This document shows, piece by piece, positions 17,552 to 27,300 of a stretch of 64,000 nucleotides of DNA (its first letter is position 1; every line of letters begins with the position of its first letter). Both the position numbers and the translations under genes were made by a program. Where the stretch lies: NCBI GenBank assembly GCA_017429945.1, contig JAFRNY010000032.1, forward strand, positions 1-64,000. Direction: 5' to 3'. Below the pieces are notes generated by a model. The model was given only the letters and a program-made list of their open reading frames with translations. It was not told where the DNA came from and searched no databases. The stretch comes from Bacteroidaceae bacterium. Lineage in GTDB: Bacteria > Bacteroidota > Bacteroidia > Bacteroidales > Bacteroidaceae.

Positions 17552-20503
17552 TTATTTCACCAGAACCTTCGTGCGACCCTTGATGTAGAGTCCCTTGCGC
17601 AGGTGGCTGCCGTCGAGGCGTCGGCCGCTGAGGTCGAAGCAGTCAGAGGCTTTGCTCATGGTGCTATAGTCGGTGGTGATGGCTATGCCGTCGATAAGGT
17701 GACTGGGATCGGTGAGCAGGATGCGCTCGTCGCAGTCGGCGGGTTCAATCGTCGGGAGTGTGTAGTCTGCTACGTCGATGTAGCCTGTGAGGGCTTCCAT
17801 GTAGACGCGGTCTGCCACTTCCCACTGCGGCACGCCGTCGCGGTTCATGCTGAGTGTGATGTTGGGCTGTTCAACGTTGACGCGGCTGAGGAACGTTCCT
17901 GTGAGGTTGCAGTCGGAGACGGTAGCCTTCTGGGCTATCAACGTGCCGATGTAGAAGGTCTCGGGCGTCTGCGCGTCCTTATTGTAGTCGCCATAGGCTA
18001 TGAATACGAAGGGCTCTCCGGCCTCGATGCCCTCGGCCGCTTGCTTGAGTCCAATGTAGTCGATGCCGTCGTCGGTGAAGCGTCCGGCCACTTTATACAT
18101 GGCTCCTTCGCTCACTTGAGTGATGTTGTAGGGGAATGTCATCACCTGTGCCGAGCCTGGCTTGACGTCGATGATGATGGGCAGTTCCTCGCCGGCATTG
18201 TCAGAGACGGCTTCGACGCGGAAGGCAGAGTTGGTCTCTACGCCGTCGGTGTCCCATCCCACGAGTTTGGCGCCTGACTTCTGTGCGTGAATCAGGTCGC
18301 AGCTCTCGCCTGTCTCCAGGTTGTAGCCTCTGAGGATTACCTTGCCTGCGCCCTTGCCTTCCACTCTGAAGAGAGTCGGAGTGGTGCTGACTGTTGCTCC
18401 GGTGCCTTTGCCGCGGGTGTTGATGAAGAGTCCTGTGCCTCGGTTCTGCAGGGCATAGGTGTCGTCGCCAACGGGCAGGAATCGGAAGTCGCTCATCTCC
18501 GAAGCTCCGAGTCCACCTATGCTGAAGAACAAGCCTGCCCCTGAGCGCACTTCAGTTGGTATGAGAGGTGTTGACGCATCCTGTGCCACGGAGAGCGTTG
18601 TGCCGAAGAGACCTTCGCCCTGCGTTGTAGCCCATCCGTAGGTGTGGTATTCCTCTTCGGTTGCGAAGTTGATGTGGTACCATTTCTCGGGGTCGGGTGT
18701 GCAGTTGACTTTCGTCGCGAGGTCGTCGATGGCGTCGCGCAGGAGTCCGATCTGTTCTGTCACCTCCCCGGCCGTATAGCTGTCTGAGCCAATGACTTCT
18801 TCGGCAGCCTCGATGAGGTCGGGCAGCGGGTTCTCGGTGCCTTCTGGGTAGAATCCCAGGCCCTCGCCCGTGGCGAAGGCGTTGGACACTACATCGGCCT
18901 CGTCGATAGTCTTACGTAGTTTCTCGCCGATATTGTATTCTGCCAGGAAGGCGTCGTAGGCTTGCTGCAGCTCGGTGATATGTGCCTCGGTGGTAGTGCC
19001 TTTCTCTACCTGCTTCGAAGCCTCGATGGCTGTGGTGAGGCGGTTTACGATGGCCTGGTCGAGCGATTCTACGAAGCTGGGCTCGGCCTCGCTGAATGTC
19101 GTCTCCACCTCCTCGAGCAGGTCGCGCAGCCGGCAGTCGAGAGCGGTCTGCAGCAGTTCCTCAATCTCCTCCTCAGGCACGGCTTCGAAGTAATATGTTG
19201 CGCCTCCGCCTTCTTCATTGCCCGTCCAGTGGTAGTAGAGCATATTGTAGTTGACGTAGGGGATGAGGTAGTAGGTGTAGGTGTTGTAGCCTCCGTAGAG
19301 GTATGGCGTGAATGAGCCATCGTTCTTGGCGTACATCCATATGTTCTCGAGGTTCTCGTTGCCGAGGATTTGCCATTGATAGTTGTAGGACGAGCCTGTG
19401 CAGACGTATTGGTTGGTGTAGATGCTTCGCATATGGTAGTATTGCGAACTTTCGGAGATTGGCGTGAACTGCCATAGCAGCTTAGCCTTTCCTTCCTTCG
19501 AGAGCATGTAGTTCTCGTCGTCGACGATGTAGATGCGGCTTTTGTAAGCCTGCAGGGCTTTGCCGCTGTCGCGCCCGCCGTACTCTTTGAGTCCGGGTCG
19601 GATGTAGTAGTAGCCTGCGGTGAAGGGCACACGCGGGAGTGCTGCCACGGCAGCCACAGCAGCGGAGAGGCGCTCGTAGGCGGCTTGGTACTCTTCCTCG
19701 GTGTGGCCTGTCTCCTCGATGGTGAGTGGCGTGGCCTGCTCCATGGCGGCCTGGAACTCGTTCACCACGTCCTCGTCCTGCACGCATCCGGGGCTGTTGC
19801 CTACGACGTAGCTGTCGTAGAGGTGGGCATTGTAGAGGTCGACGAGCATTGGCAGATATGACTCTATCTCTTTGTCCACGGCCTCGTTGAAGGTGAAGAG
19901 GCAGTAGCCTCCGCCCCAGTAGCCTCCCGTGACGGTGACGCCGTAGGAGTCGTCGTAGGCCGAGCTGAGGCAGAACGGTTTGTTGTCTTTCGACTCGCAA
20001 ACGATGTAGAAGGTGTTTGGCGGCAGTGGCTTGGTGGTGTTGCCGATGAGGTTGTCGGGGTCGTCGGCCGGGATCAGCGCCACGGGTGTAGCATAATTGC
20101 GGCCATACCAGTTGCAGTTGACATAGCCTTGCGAGGCCGCTGTGGTGCTGGCGTAGTAGGCGCTGAAGTAGAGGTTCTGCTTCTCGAATAAGATATAGTA
20201 GCCCGGCTGCCCCAGCACCTCGGTCTCGGCATCTACGAGCTGCATTACGTAGCCTTCGTCGGGCTGCACGTCGAGGGCTGTCCATGCAGGCTGGTAGTAG
20301 GTTGAGCCGCTGTAGGTGTAGGTTCCTAAGCCGAGATATTTGGCTTGTTGCTCGTTGTAGTTGTTGGTGTGCCGTGCGCTGATGAACACTCTGTCGCCTG
20401 CGGCGAAGCTTGTCTTGACGTCGCCCGGTGCGATGATTGCAAATGCTGTTGCCTGCGAGAGGCAGTAGAGCAGCAGTGTCAGTAGGATGTTACGGTTCTT
20501 CAT
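17552..20503 (-). CDS. Large secreted modular protein with C-terminal sorting-type tail (983 aa)
   Basis: Signal peptide at 1-23 (MKNRNILLTLLLYCLSQATA). Two beta-trefoil-like regions, about 25-210 and 290-450 (GYYYIRPGLKEYGG), flank a helical linker. FIVAR-like helical spacers occupy about 460-610. A segment starting KWYHINFATEEEY shares FRFLPVGDDTYALQNRGTGLF with the 1165- and 1240-residue paralogues. The end, CFDLSGRRLDGSHLRKGLYI followed by KGRTKVLVK, resembles type IX secretion sorting tails of Bacteroidetes. Probably cell-surface or secreted. No catalytic motif was recognised; glycan or mucin binding is inferred from the M60 and discoidin neighbours. Confidence 0.7.
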   Translation of the reverse strand: MKNRNILLTLLLYCLSQATAFAIIAPGDVKTSFAAGDRVFISARHTNNYNEQQAKYLGLGTYTYSGSTYYQPAWTALDVQPDEGYVMQLVDAETEVLGQPGYYILFEKQNLYFSAYYASTTAASQGYVNCNWYGRNYATPVALIPADDPDNLIGNTTKPLPPNTFYIVCESKDNKPFCLSSAYDDSYGVTVTGGYWGGGYCLFTFNEAVDKEIESYLPMLVDLYNAHLYDSYVVGNSPGCVQDEDVVNEFQAAMEQATPLTIEETGHTEEEYQAAYERLSAAVAAVAALPRVPFTAGYYYIRPGLKEYGGRDSGKALQAYKSRIYIVDDENYMLSKEGKAKLLWQFTPISESSQYYHMRSIYTNQYVCTGSSYNYQWQILGNENLENIWMYAKNDGSFTPYLYGGYNTYTYYLIPYVNYNMLYYHWTGNEEGGGATYYFEAVPEEEIEELLQTALDCRLRDLLEEVETTFSEAEPSFVESLDQAIVNRLTTAIEASKQVEKGTTTEAHITELQQAYDAFLAEYNIGEKLRKTIDEADVVSNAFATGEGLGFYPEGTENPLPDLIEAAEEVIGSDSYTAGEVTEQIGLLRDAIDDLATKVNCTPDPEKWYHINFATEEEYHTYGWATTQGEGLFGTTLSVAQDASTPLIPTEVRSGAGLFFSIGGLGASEMSDFRFLPVGDDTYALQNRGTGLFINTRGKGTGATVSTTPTLFRVEGKGAGKVILRGYNLETGESCDLIHAQKSGAKLVGWDTDGVETNSAFRVEAVSDNAGEELPIIIDVKPGSAQVMTFPYNITQVSEGAMYKVAGRFTDDGIDYIGLKQAAEGIEAGEPFVFIAYGDYNKDAQTPETFYIGTLIAQKATVSDCNLTGTFLSRVNVEQPNITLSMNRDGVPQWEVADRVYMEALTGYIDVADYTLPTIEPADCDERILLTDPSHLIDGIAITTDYSTMSKASDCFDLSGRRLDGSHLRKGLYIKGRTKVLVK

Positions 20504-20582
20504 AACTCAAAGGTTTTAGTAGTTTATGTGCGTGTTTGTATTTGTAGTGTTGTGAGTTGGTGTCAGGAGAGAGGGAAGCTTG

Positions 20583-20612
20583 CGGCCCGGCACTCGCGAT
20601 GGTGCCGGGCCG
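20583..20612 (-). terminator. Hairpin after the M60 peptidase gene
   Basis: CGGCCCGGCAC, an 8-nt loop and GTGCCGGGCCG form a perfect 11-bp stem 13 bp past the stop. There is no T-run after it on the minus strand, so it may act as a stem that stabilises the 3' end or separates the two genes. Confidence 0.6.
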
Positions 20613-20624
20613 TAAGGCATAGTA

Positions 20625-23600
20625 CTATTTCACAACGACCTTCTTGCCGTTGACGATGTACATTCCGCGTGAGACGTGGTCGACGCGGCGGCCTGCTATG
20701 TCGAACACCTGTCGGCCGCCTACGTTGTCGCCAGCCTGGATGTCGGAGACGGCATCGGGCTCGGGCTTGGTGTCGGTGCAGAGGGTGTCGGTCATGTCGT
20801 AGTTGGCTGTCATGATGACGACGTTTTCGATGCCGAGCTTTGTGATGACGTCGGGCAGCTGAGCCGAGCGCTTGTTGGTGGCCCAGAGGAAGTTGCCGTC
20901 CTTGTCGTAGAACTTGTGGCCGGCGTAGTTCTTGGTGCCCTGGAAGGTGATGGTGCGGCCCGAGAGTCGGTACCAGTCGTCGGTGCAGGGCTCAGCGCCG
21001 GGCGCGAACTCCTCATAGTCGCCGCCTACGTATGCCGAGGCTGATGTTGCCATGAGGTATGGGTACTCGCTGTTGGCGCGCTTCCAGCCGTCGGAGGCAG
21101 CCACGCATCCGAAGATGTTGTCGGGGTCGGCTTTCTTCTTGATGATGCGGTCGTCGATGAACATGATGTTGCCGAGCTTCTTCTCGTACTTCTGCATGTA
21201 CTTCTTGGCGGCGTCGATCTCGGCCTGTGTCGTGGTGACGAAGTATGTGGAGTAGTCGCCTACCTCATACATCGTCACGGGGTAGAACATGCCGTAAGCC
21301 TCGAAGAACTCCGAGAGGTCTGCCTTGGCAGCATCGCAGATCATCTTGGCCAGGTGCAGATAGTCGTCGCGCCCGTAGGATGTGGGTCCTCCGTTGCCAG
21401 GCCCGCTCCACTTGTTGATGGGCTTCTTGCGCATCTGCCGGAAGAGGTTAGGCAGGAATTCATCGTCGTTGTGTGCGGCGTGGAAGTAGAGGTAGAGCTG
21501 GAAGAACATGCCCGTCGTCATCCATATGTCGCGCCCGAGCCACGGCGTTTGGTTGGCCATGTAGTCGAAGTTCTGGTGTGGGTACCAGCGGCGGGAGTTG
21601 AGGATTCCGCTCTCGAAGGTGTTGATGTTCGAGAAGAGGTTGTTGGAGCTCTCGGTTGTGCCGATGACGTTGATGCTGCCTTGGTGGTTGTGGCCTATCT
21701 CGTGGCTGGGTCCCCAGAGGTTGCCACCGCCGTTGGCCATGGTGTTGTAGTTCATGATGGATGAGATGGTGCTCTCGGTGTACCATGTGCCGCGCGTGGT
21801 GGAGTGCATGTATGAGCTGGCTCCGCTGAAGCAGTTCCATACGTTGTTGTACACGCCTTCGAAGTCCTCGACGCCCATGTAGCGGTCCTCGTTGGCGCAG
21901 ATGGTGTTCCAGATGTGCATGAGGCCTTCCATATTATTAGGCTCTGCGGCCTTGACGAGGTCGGCGTCCATCTGGAATACGAGGCGCTCGGTCTTGAGGT
22001 TGAGGTAGGGGCTGGCCTTGAGCAGCTGTTGCTGCAGCAACTTCCAGTCGGCGTTGGTCATGCCGCGTGTGGCATCCCAGTAGCCGTTGAGTGCTCCGCC
22101 CTCGATGTGGACGGTGATGTCTTTGTGGCGTGCCAGGCGGCGGTAGACGCTCGATGTGCCTGCCTTGACGCGGTAGAGCACGTAGAGCATCTTCTGCTCG
22201 CCGAACTGCAGCAGGTTGAGGCCGGCCTTGAGCTGTGTGAGTCCGCCTGTGGGATGGTTGCCTGCCACGCCCTCGGTGCTTACGGCTTCGATGTAGAGCT
22301 CCGCGTAGCTCGAGGGGTTGGCGTCGACGTAGACGTAGATGATGTCGCCCTTGTTGGCCACTACGCCGGTGGGCCCAGAGAGTCGTCCGAAGGCGTTGCT
22401 CATGGTGAAGTTGCTGGAGTTGGCCATCTCCTCGTCGTGGCTGTAGACGTGGTAGTCGGCCACGCGGAAGAACTTCTCGTAGCCGGCCGAGTAGCCGGTG
22501 GAGGTGTTGGTGTACTGCTGCCAGGTGTCGTTCTTCACCTTGAGCACCATGGCCTGCATGTCCTCGGTGAGGGTTGCGAAGTCGGCGTTGGCAGAGAGCT
22601 CGCTGTCGCTCAGGGCGGCGATGTCGGCTTTGAGCGTGGTGCAGGCCTTGTCCTCGAAGAGGTTGTTGAGGGCTGTCTGCAGGGCGCTCTTCTTGGCAAC
22701 GAGTTCGTTGTACTTACCCACTGTTGCCTGATATTCGGCCAGGCGCTCGCGTGCGGCGTCGATGGCTTCCTGCGACACTTCTACCTCCTGAATCGACCAA
22801 GCGCTGGCTGCTGCCGCGTGGCTCCAGAGCACTACGTTGTGGCTCTGTGTGGCGGCGTCGTGCAGGCCGCGGCTGTCGCCGGGGTAGTAGATTTTCCAGA
22901 GGCTCTCCCACTTGCTGTTGAGGGCCTCGATGTTGAAGGCCACGTCGAGGTTGAACTGCTCGATGTTGGCCTGAGTGATGGTGTGGAAGGGCACGCTGGT
23001 GCTGGTCTGCTGGTTGAGGTAGCGCTCGGTGAGCAGGTTCTTGATTTTCCATTTGTTGCCGCTCTTCTCGAGGGTCCAGTACTGCGAGATGTTGGAGTCA
23101 TCGACGGCGTCGGTCTTGATGTCGCCCCCCACGTCGTCGGTATCTTGCATGGCCCGGCCGTAGTACGAGATGAAGCGTACGTACTTGCCCTCGGTGAGCT
23201 CGCTCACGAAGCCCGTCTTCTGTGCGATGTTAGCGAGCACGGCGGCCTCGTCGGCATCGGTGGCGGCTTCTATTTTCCAGTCGCTGCCCGAGTCGCCGGA
23301 GTAGCTCCATTTGGTTACGCCCGTGCCGGAGTTGGTCTTGTTCAGGCACGACTGTCCGCTGAAGTCGCTCTTCGACGAGATGTTGAAGTAGCCCGTAGCG
23401 TTGGGGCTGCTCTGAATGTAGACCACGGTGCTGCCGGCCACGGGTGTGGCCCAGTTCTCGTTGAGGTACTCGCCCGTGTTGGCGCTGCGCACGATGTAGC
23501 CTGCGTCTTTAGCGTCGACGATCCAGATTTGCGTGAGGTCGCCGCTCTTGGTCACCCGGTTGGTGGCTATGGCCGCGCCGGCGCTGTTGGCGGTGAGGTA

Positions 23601-23714
23601 GGCTGTTGATGTGCGGCGGTTGACGATGCGCACGAGGCCCGTAGGCACGTCGGCAGCCACGATGGTGCTTGCCACTGCGAGGCAAGCAAGAAGAAAGAGG
23701 TAAAATCTTTTCAT
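20625..23714 (-). CDS. Secreted M60-family (enhancin-like) metallopeptidase
   Basis: A 1029-residue protein with a signal peptide (MKRFYLFLLACLAVASTIVA). It has two N-terminal beta-trefoil/ricin-like repeats (GLVRIVNRRTSTAYLTAN, GKYVRFISYYGRAMQD), then a helical linker and the peptidase domain. The catalytic site is GPSHEIGHNHQGS (HExGH) with a Glu nine residues later in GTTESSNN, matching the M60 HExGHx(8,28)E pattern. Known members cleave mucin-type O-glycoproteins. The tail VFDIAGRRVDHVSRGMYIVN with GKKVVVK is of the sorting-domain type. It is a good candidate for host-mucin degradation at the surface, between putative surface binding proteins. Confidence 0.85.
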   Translation of the reverse strand: MKRFYLFLLACLAVASTIVAADVPTGLVRIVNRRTSTAYLTANSAGAAIATNRVTKSGDLTQIWIVDAKDAGYIVRSANTGEYLNENWATPVAGSTVVYIQSSPNATGYFNISSKSDFSGQSCLNKTNSGTGVTKWSYSGDSGSDWKIEAATDADEAAVLANIAQKTGFVSELTEGKYVRFISYYGRAMQDTDDVGGDIKTDAVDDSNISQYWTLEKSGNKWKIKNLLTERYLNQQTSTSVPFHTITQANIEQFNLDVAFNIEALNSKWESLWKIYYPGDSRGLHDAATQSHNVVLWSHAAAASAWSIQEVEVSQEAIDAARERLAEYQATVGKYNELVAKKSALQTALNNLFEDKACTTLKADIAALSDSELSANADFATLTEDMQAMVLKVKNDTWQQYTNTSTGYSAGYEKFFRVADYHVYSHDEEMANSSNFTMSNAFGRLSGPTGVVANKGDIIYVYVDANPSSYAELYIEAVSTEGVAGNHPTGGLTQLKAGLNLLQFGEQKMLYVLYRVKAGTSSVYRRLARHKDITVHIEGGALNGYWDATRGMTNADWKLLQQQLLKASPYLNLKTERLVFQMDADLVKAAEPNNMEGLMHIWNTICANEDRYMGVEDFEGVYNNVWNCFSGASSYMHSTTRGTWYTESTISSIMNYNTMANGGGNLWGPSHEIGHNHQGSINVIGTTESSNNLFSNINTFESGILNSRRWYPHQNFDYMANQTPWLGRDIWMTTGMFFQLYLYFHAAHNDDEFLPNLFRQMRKKPINKWSGPGNGGPTSYGRDDYLHLAKMICDAAKADLSEFFEAYGMFYPVTMYEVGDYSTYFVTTTQAEIDAAKKYMQKYEKKLGNIMFIDDRIIKKKADPDNIFGCVAASDGWKRANSEYPYLMATSASAYVGGDYEEFAPGAEPCTDDWYRLSGRTITFQGTKNYAGHKFYDKDGNFLWATNKRSAQLPDVITKLGIENVVIMTANYDMTDTLCTDTKPEPDAVSDIQAGDNVGGRQVFDIAGRRVDHVSRGMYIVNGKKVVVK

Positions 23715-23787
23715 TAAGTATTTAGTTAGTGTGAGTAAATTAATAAATGTACGCGGGTGTGCGCGCTCGCGCGCACCTCTTGCGGGG

Positions 23788-23795
23788 CAAAGTTA
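23788..23795 (-). promoter_or_regulatory. M60 gene promoter -7 box and hairpin leader
   Basis: TAACTTTG on the minus strand, about 75 bp upstream of the start. The leader then contains a strong GC palindrome (TGCGCGCGAGCGCGCA at about 23761-23776) that could fold in the 5' UTR. Confidence 0.5.
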
Positions 23796-23964
23796 CAAGG
23801 AATTTCTGAGACGGCAATTTTTTTCGCTAATAAAAAGCTGCAAAACGTTTGTTTTTAACAATCTCGCCTCTGACAGAGGCCCTGCAGGAATCTCCCAAGC
23901 GACGGCTAAGCACTAATTACGACAGAGTTTTTTTCACTAATTGCGATAAATATACTCAAGTTTC

Positions 23965-24027
23965 GCATGTTATGGAAGTTCTTCGCAGAGCGAAGCGACC
24001 AAAGGTCAAGCGGAGCTTGCGAAAGTT
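23965..24027 (+). repeat. Dispersed GTTCTTCGCAGAGCGAAG-family repeat, copy 2
   Basis: GCATGTTATGGAAGTTCTTC, then GCAGAGCGAAGCGACC and GGTCAAGCGGAGCTTGCG. It is a relative of the tracts at 9605-9672 and 48421-48470. The surrounding 23715-24363 gap holds no gene; small ORFs there fall in these repeats. Confidence 0.55.
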
Positions 24028-24148
24028 GGATAAATATAACTCAGTAATTGGGATGAAAGGAGAAGGTGTGTCGGGCGAAGTGGCAGGGGCTTTGTGTGAA
24101 GGCGCTAAAGGGGTGTGAAGTAAAACAAGTTGTTTTACCTGAAAAGGG

Positions 24149-24225
24149 CCAAGGGTTATGGCCATAACCCTTAAGGGTTCCGGGCATAACCCTTAAGGGT
24201 TTCCGCCTGAACCCTTGACCTTTTT
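24149..24225. repeat. AAGGGTTATGG palindromic repeat array
   Basis: AAGGGTTATGGCCATAACCC (a perfect palindrome) is followed by CTTAAGGGTTCCGGGCATAA and CCCTTAAGGGTTTCCGCC. These are three staggered copies of an 'AACCCTTAAGGGTT'-type unit that can form alternative hairpins. Function unknown. Confidence 0.7.
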
Positions 24226-24276
24226 TTCGCATGCCCTGGGGAGTGGTGCCGTGCGCGGTGTGAGTCCGGACGAAAG

Positions 24277-24302
24277 AAGGCCGCCCGTTCAGGGGCGGCC
24301 TT
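24277..24302 (-). terminator. Terminator after the 1165-residue secreted protein
   Basis: On the minus strand AAGGCCGCCC, loop CTGAAC, GGGCGGCCTT, then CTTTC. A strong 10-bp stem about 60 bp past the stop. Confidence 0.75.
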
Positions 24303-24363
24303 CCTTGTGAGTGGCGCGCTGTGCGCCTGCTGTGATGCTCTTGCGAGCAGGGCTGGCGGTGTA

Positions 24364-27300
24364 TTACTTCACCAGAACCTTCGTGCCGTTGACGATGTAG
24401 AGGCCCTTGGCTACGCCGCGGAGGTTGCCGGCAGTGCCGATGACGCGGCCGTCAATGCTGTAGACCTTGCCATTGCGACGAGCGTCGTCGGTGGCGATGA
24501 CGATGCCGTCCTCGGTGCCGTCGAAGTCGAAGGTGACAGCGCCGGTAGCGCCTTCCTCAGGAATGATGTAAGCGCCGTGGGCGTTCACGCCGTTGGTGAT
24601 GGCAGAGCGTGTGATGAAGAGCTCGTTGAGAGCGTACTCGCCGGCATATACGCCGCCGATGTCGCGCAGGGCCTTACCTGTTACGATGTAGCCTGCACCG
24701 AGAGTCTTCTGTACGTAGGTTCCGGCGAAGGTGCTGCTTACTTCAGGCTTGGCAGCGATGTCGTAGCCGTGGTGGAGCTTCACGATGTCGGGCGTGTTCT
24801 CGGGATTGAACTCCTCGACCTCGCCGTTCTTGTAGACGAACGGGCGGCCGGCCTCGACCTTGTCGATGGCGGCGAAGGTGACGTGAGTGCCTTCGACCTT
24901 CTCTACGCTGTAGAGAGCGCCGTTGCCTTCCTCTACGGTGATGTCAACGGGGTAGCACATAGCATAGAGTGCGCCGGGCAGTACTTCCATGTAGAAGCCG
25001 GGCTCTGTGTAGCCTGCTGCGCTGCCCACTTCCTCGATGAGGAGGCTGCTGCGGCTGCCTACGGTCGAAGCATCCCAGGTGACGAGCTGGTTGTAGTTGC
25101 GGGCCACGTGGAGGTAGTTCTGCTTGGCACCCTCGAGGTCCTTGGCGGAGAAGAGGTTGAAGCCGAAGCCCATGGGCGCGACGTTGAAGAGCGTCGGGTG
25201 CAGGTCGAGGGTGACGCCGCCGGTGGTGCCGGCAGCCTTCACGAAGAGACCTGTGGCGCGGTTCTGGATGACGTAAGCGGTGTCGCCTACGGCGATGAAG
25301 CGGAACTGAGCGAGCTCAGCATCCTGGATCTCCTCGAGGGCGTCTACGAAGAGGCCCTGTCCGAGGCGTGCCTCGTCGGTGTAGATGGGCACTACGGAGC
25401 GCACGCCTTCGTTCTCCTCGGCGCGGGCTGCGGTGATGTACTTGTCCCAGAGGGCCTCGTCCTGAACGCTCTCGTCCTCAGAGCTGATGACGGCAGCGCC
25501 GGCCTCGGTGTCCCAGCCATTGGCTGCGAAGGTAGCCTCAGAGCCGAAACGGAAGCGGTACCAGGTGTCGGTCTTGATGGCATTGGCTGCTTCGACGATG
25601 CCTTCGAGCTGTGCGTTGATCTTGGCGATGAAGTCCTGGCTGGTAGCCTGCTTGTAGATCTTAGCCTCGTCGTAAGCCTTGGCGTCGGCAACAATCTGCT
25701 GCAGCTGGTCGGCTACGGAGCCGCTGTTCCAGGTGCCGGGGTTGGTGCCGATGACGATGCCATCGACAAAGGCCTCGGCCTTGGCGATGACTTCGCGCAG
25801 CTCGGTCGGGTCGACGTATTCGGCCTTGAAGGCGTCGTAGGCTGCCTTCAGGGCGTCGTACTCTTCCTGAGTCACCTCGTCGGCATTGACGTCGGCCTGC
25901 TCGGCGAGCACCTTGTCGAGGTTCTCGGCGGGCTCGCCGATGATGGCATACTGCGAGGTGGGAGCCTGCTCCATGGTGTAGAGCTGGAACTCGCTGACGT
26001 GGCCGTAGCCGCGGCCTGTGGTGGTGCCGTCGATGTAGAAGCGGAGGTACTTATAGCCTTTGCAGTCGAAGTCGGCTGTCTTGGTCTCGGTGTTGTTGCC
26101 GAAAGGAGTCTCCAGGCTGGCAACCTCTACCCATGCCTCGTCGGCGGCATCGGGGTCGTTGCTGCCAACGACACCCCAGAGGGTGATGTGGTCGTTGGCC
26201 ACGGGACGGCGGCTGATGGACATGCGCAGCTCTGCATAGCCTTCCTGCGGCAGTTCAACCTGCAGATAATGCGTGTGGTTCTCAACAGTGGCAGCCCAAG
26301 TGGAGTGCCAATATGTGGTCTTGTCTCCGTCGATCAGCTTGTCGGTGCCCTGTTTGGCAGCGGGCTCTTCGTCGGCAGAGCAGGTGAAGGGCGAGCTGAA
26401 CTGGCTGTTGTCGGTGATGAGCTCTGTCAGCACGAGTTCCTTGGACTCCTCGAGCTCCTTCTCTGCGGTGGTCTTGAGCTCGGTGTAAGCCTTGGTGAGT
26501 TCCTTCTGCTGGCGGATGGGCTCGTAGGCGGCGATGATAGCCTCGGCCTCAGCGTCGTCGACGGGCTCAAGGTACCACTCCGAAGCGCCGGGGCCGGTGG
26601 CATCAGTGTAGGTGGGATACCAGGTGATGACCAGACCATTCTGGCCGTTGCCGCTGCTGTGGCCGCCCTGATGGTAGATAGTGCGGCCGGCGGGGTCGTC
26701 GGCAGAAGCGTACATATTGAAATATGTCACACCGTCGATAGTAGCTTGGGGGCTGAAGACCATCTCTGCGGCGCCGTTCTCAGTTAGCGAGGGCACGACG
26801 CTGCCGTTGGAGTTGAGATAGGTGACCGAGACGGGGTTGAAGTGCATGGTGGGGTAGACAGCCGGCACGACGTCGTAGCCCTTGGTCTTCTTTGTCACTT
26901 TCCAGAGGATAGCGATAGCGTCGGCAGCGTCGCCATCTTCGGGGGTGGCCCACATAGCATAGTGGTAAGTGCCCTGCTCGTAGGCGTACATATACTTCTC
27001 ACCGGTGTTGTAAATGAGACCCGGACGGAAGCGATAGTAGCCGTCGGCAACGTCGTAGGTGGTAATCTTTGAAGCCAACAGGGCTTCGTAGGCTTGGATG
27101 ACGACCTGACCGTGCTGGTCGAGCATCTCCTCGGTGAGGTCGTCGACACCCTCGAGTTCGTGGACGTAGTTAAGAGCCTCAATGTAAGCTTCCTTCTCTG
27201 CTTCGCCGTAGGAGCCGGGAGTGCCGTCGGTCACGAGGTTCTCAGCATCGATGGTGTAGGAGTCAACGATGGAGTTCAGACGGTCCCAGGCAGCATCCAG

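Noticed and set aside
21915..23609. 564-residue plus-strand ORF opposite the M60 peptidase
   Set aside because: It is antisense shadow of the HExGH-containing gene, with no family similarity. The GC-biased codon structure keeps the opposite frame open.
23849..24118. 89-residue plus-strand ORF in the M60/1165 gap
   Set aside because: Much of it falls in the dispersed GTTCTTCGCAGAGCGAAG repeat, and its composition changes abruptly. No start signal.
24307..26787. 826-residue plus-strand ORF opposite the 1165-residue secreted protein
   Set aside because: It is antisense to a clear gene. Its Val/Ala/Gly/Asp-rich composition is a mirror of GC-rich codons, and it has no motif or promoter.
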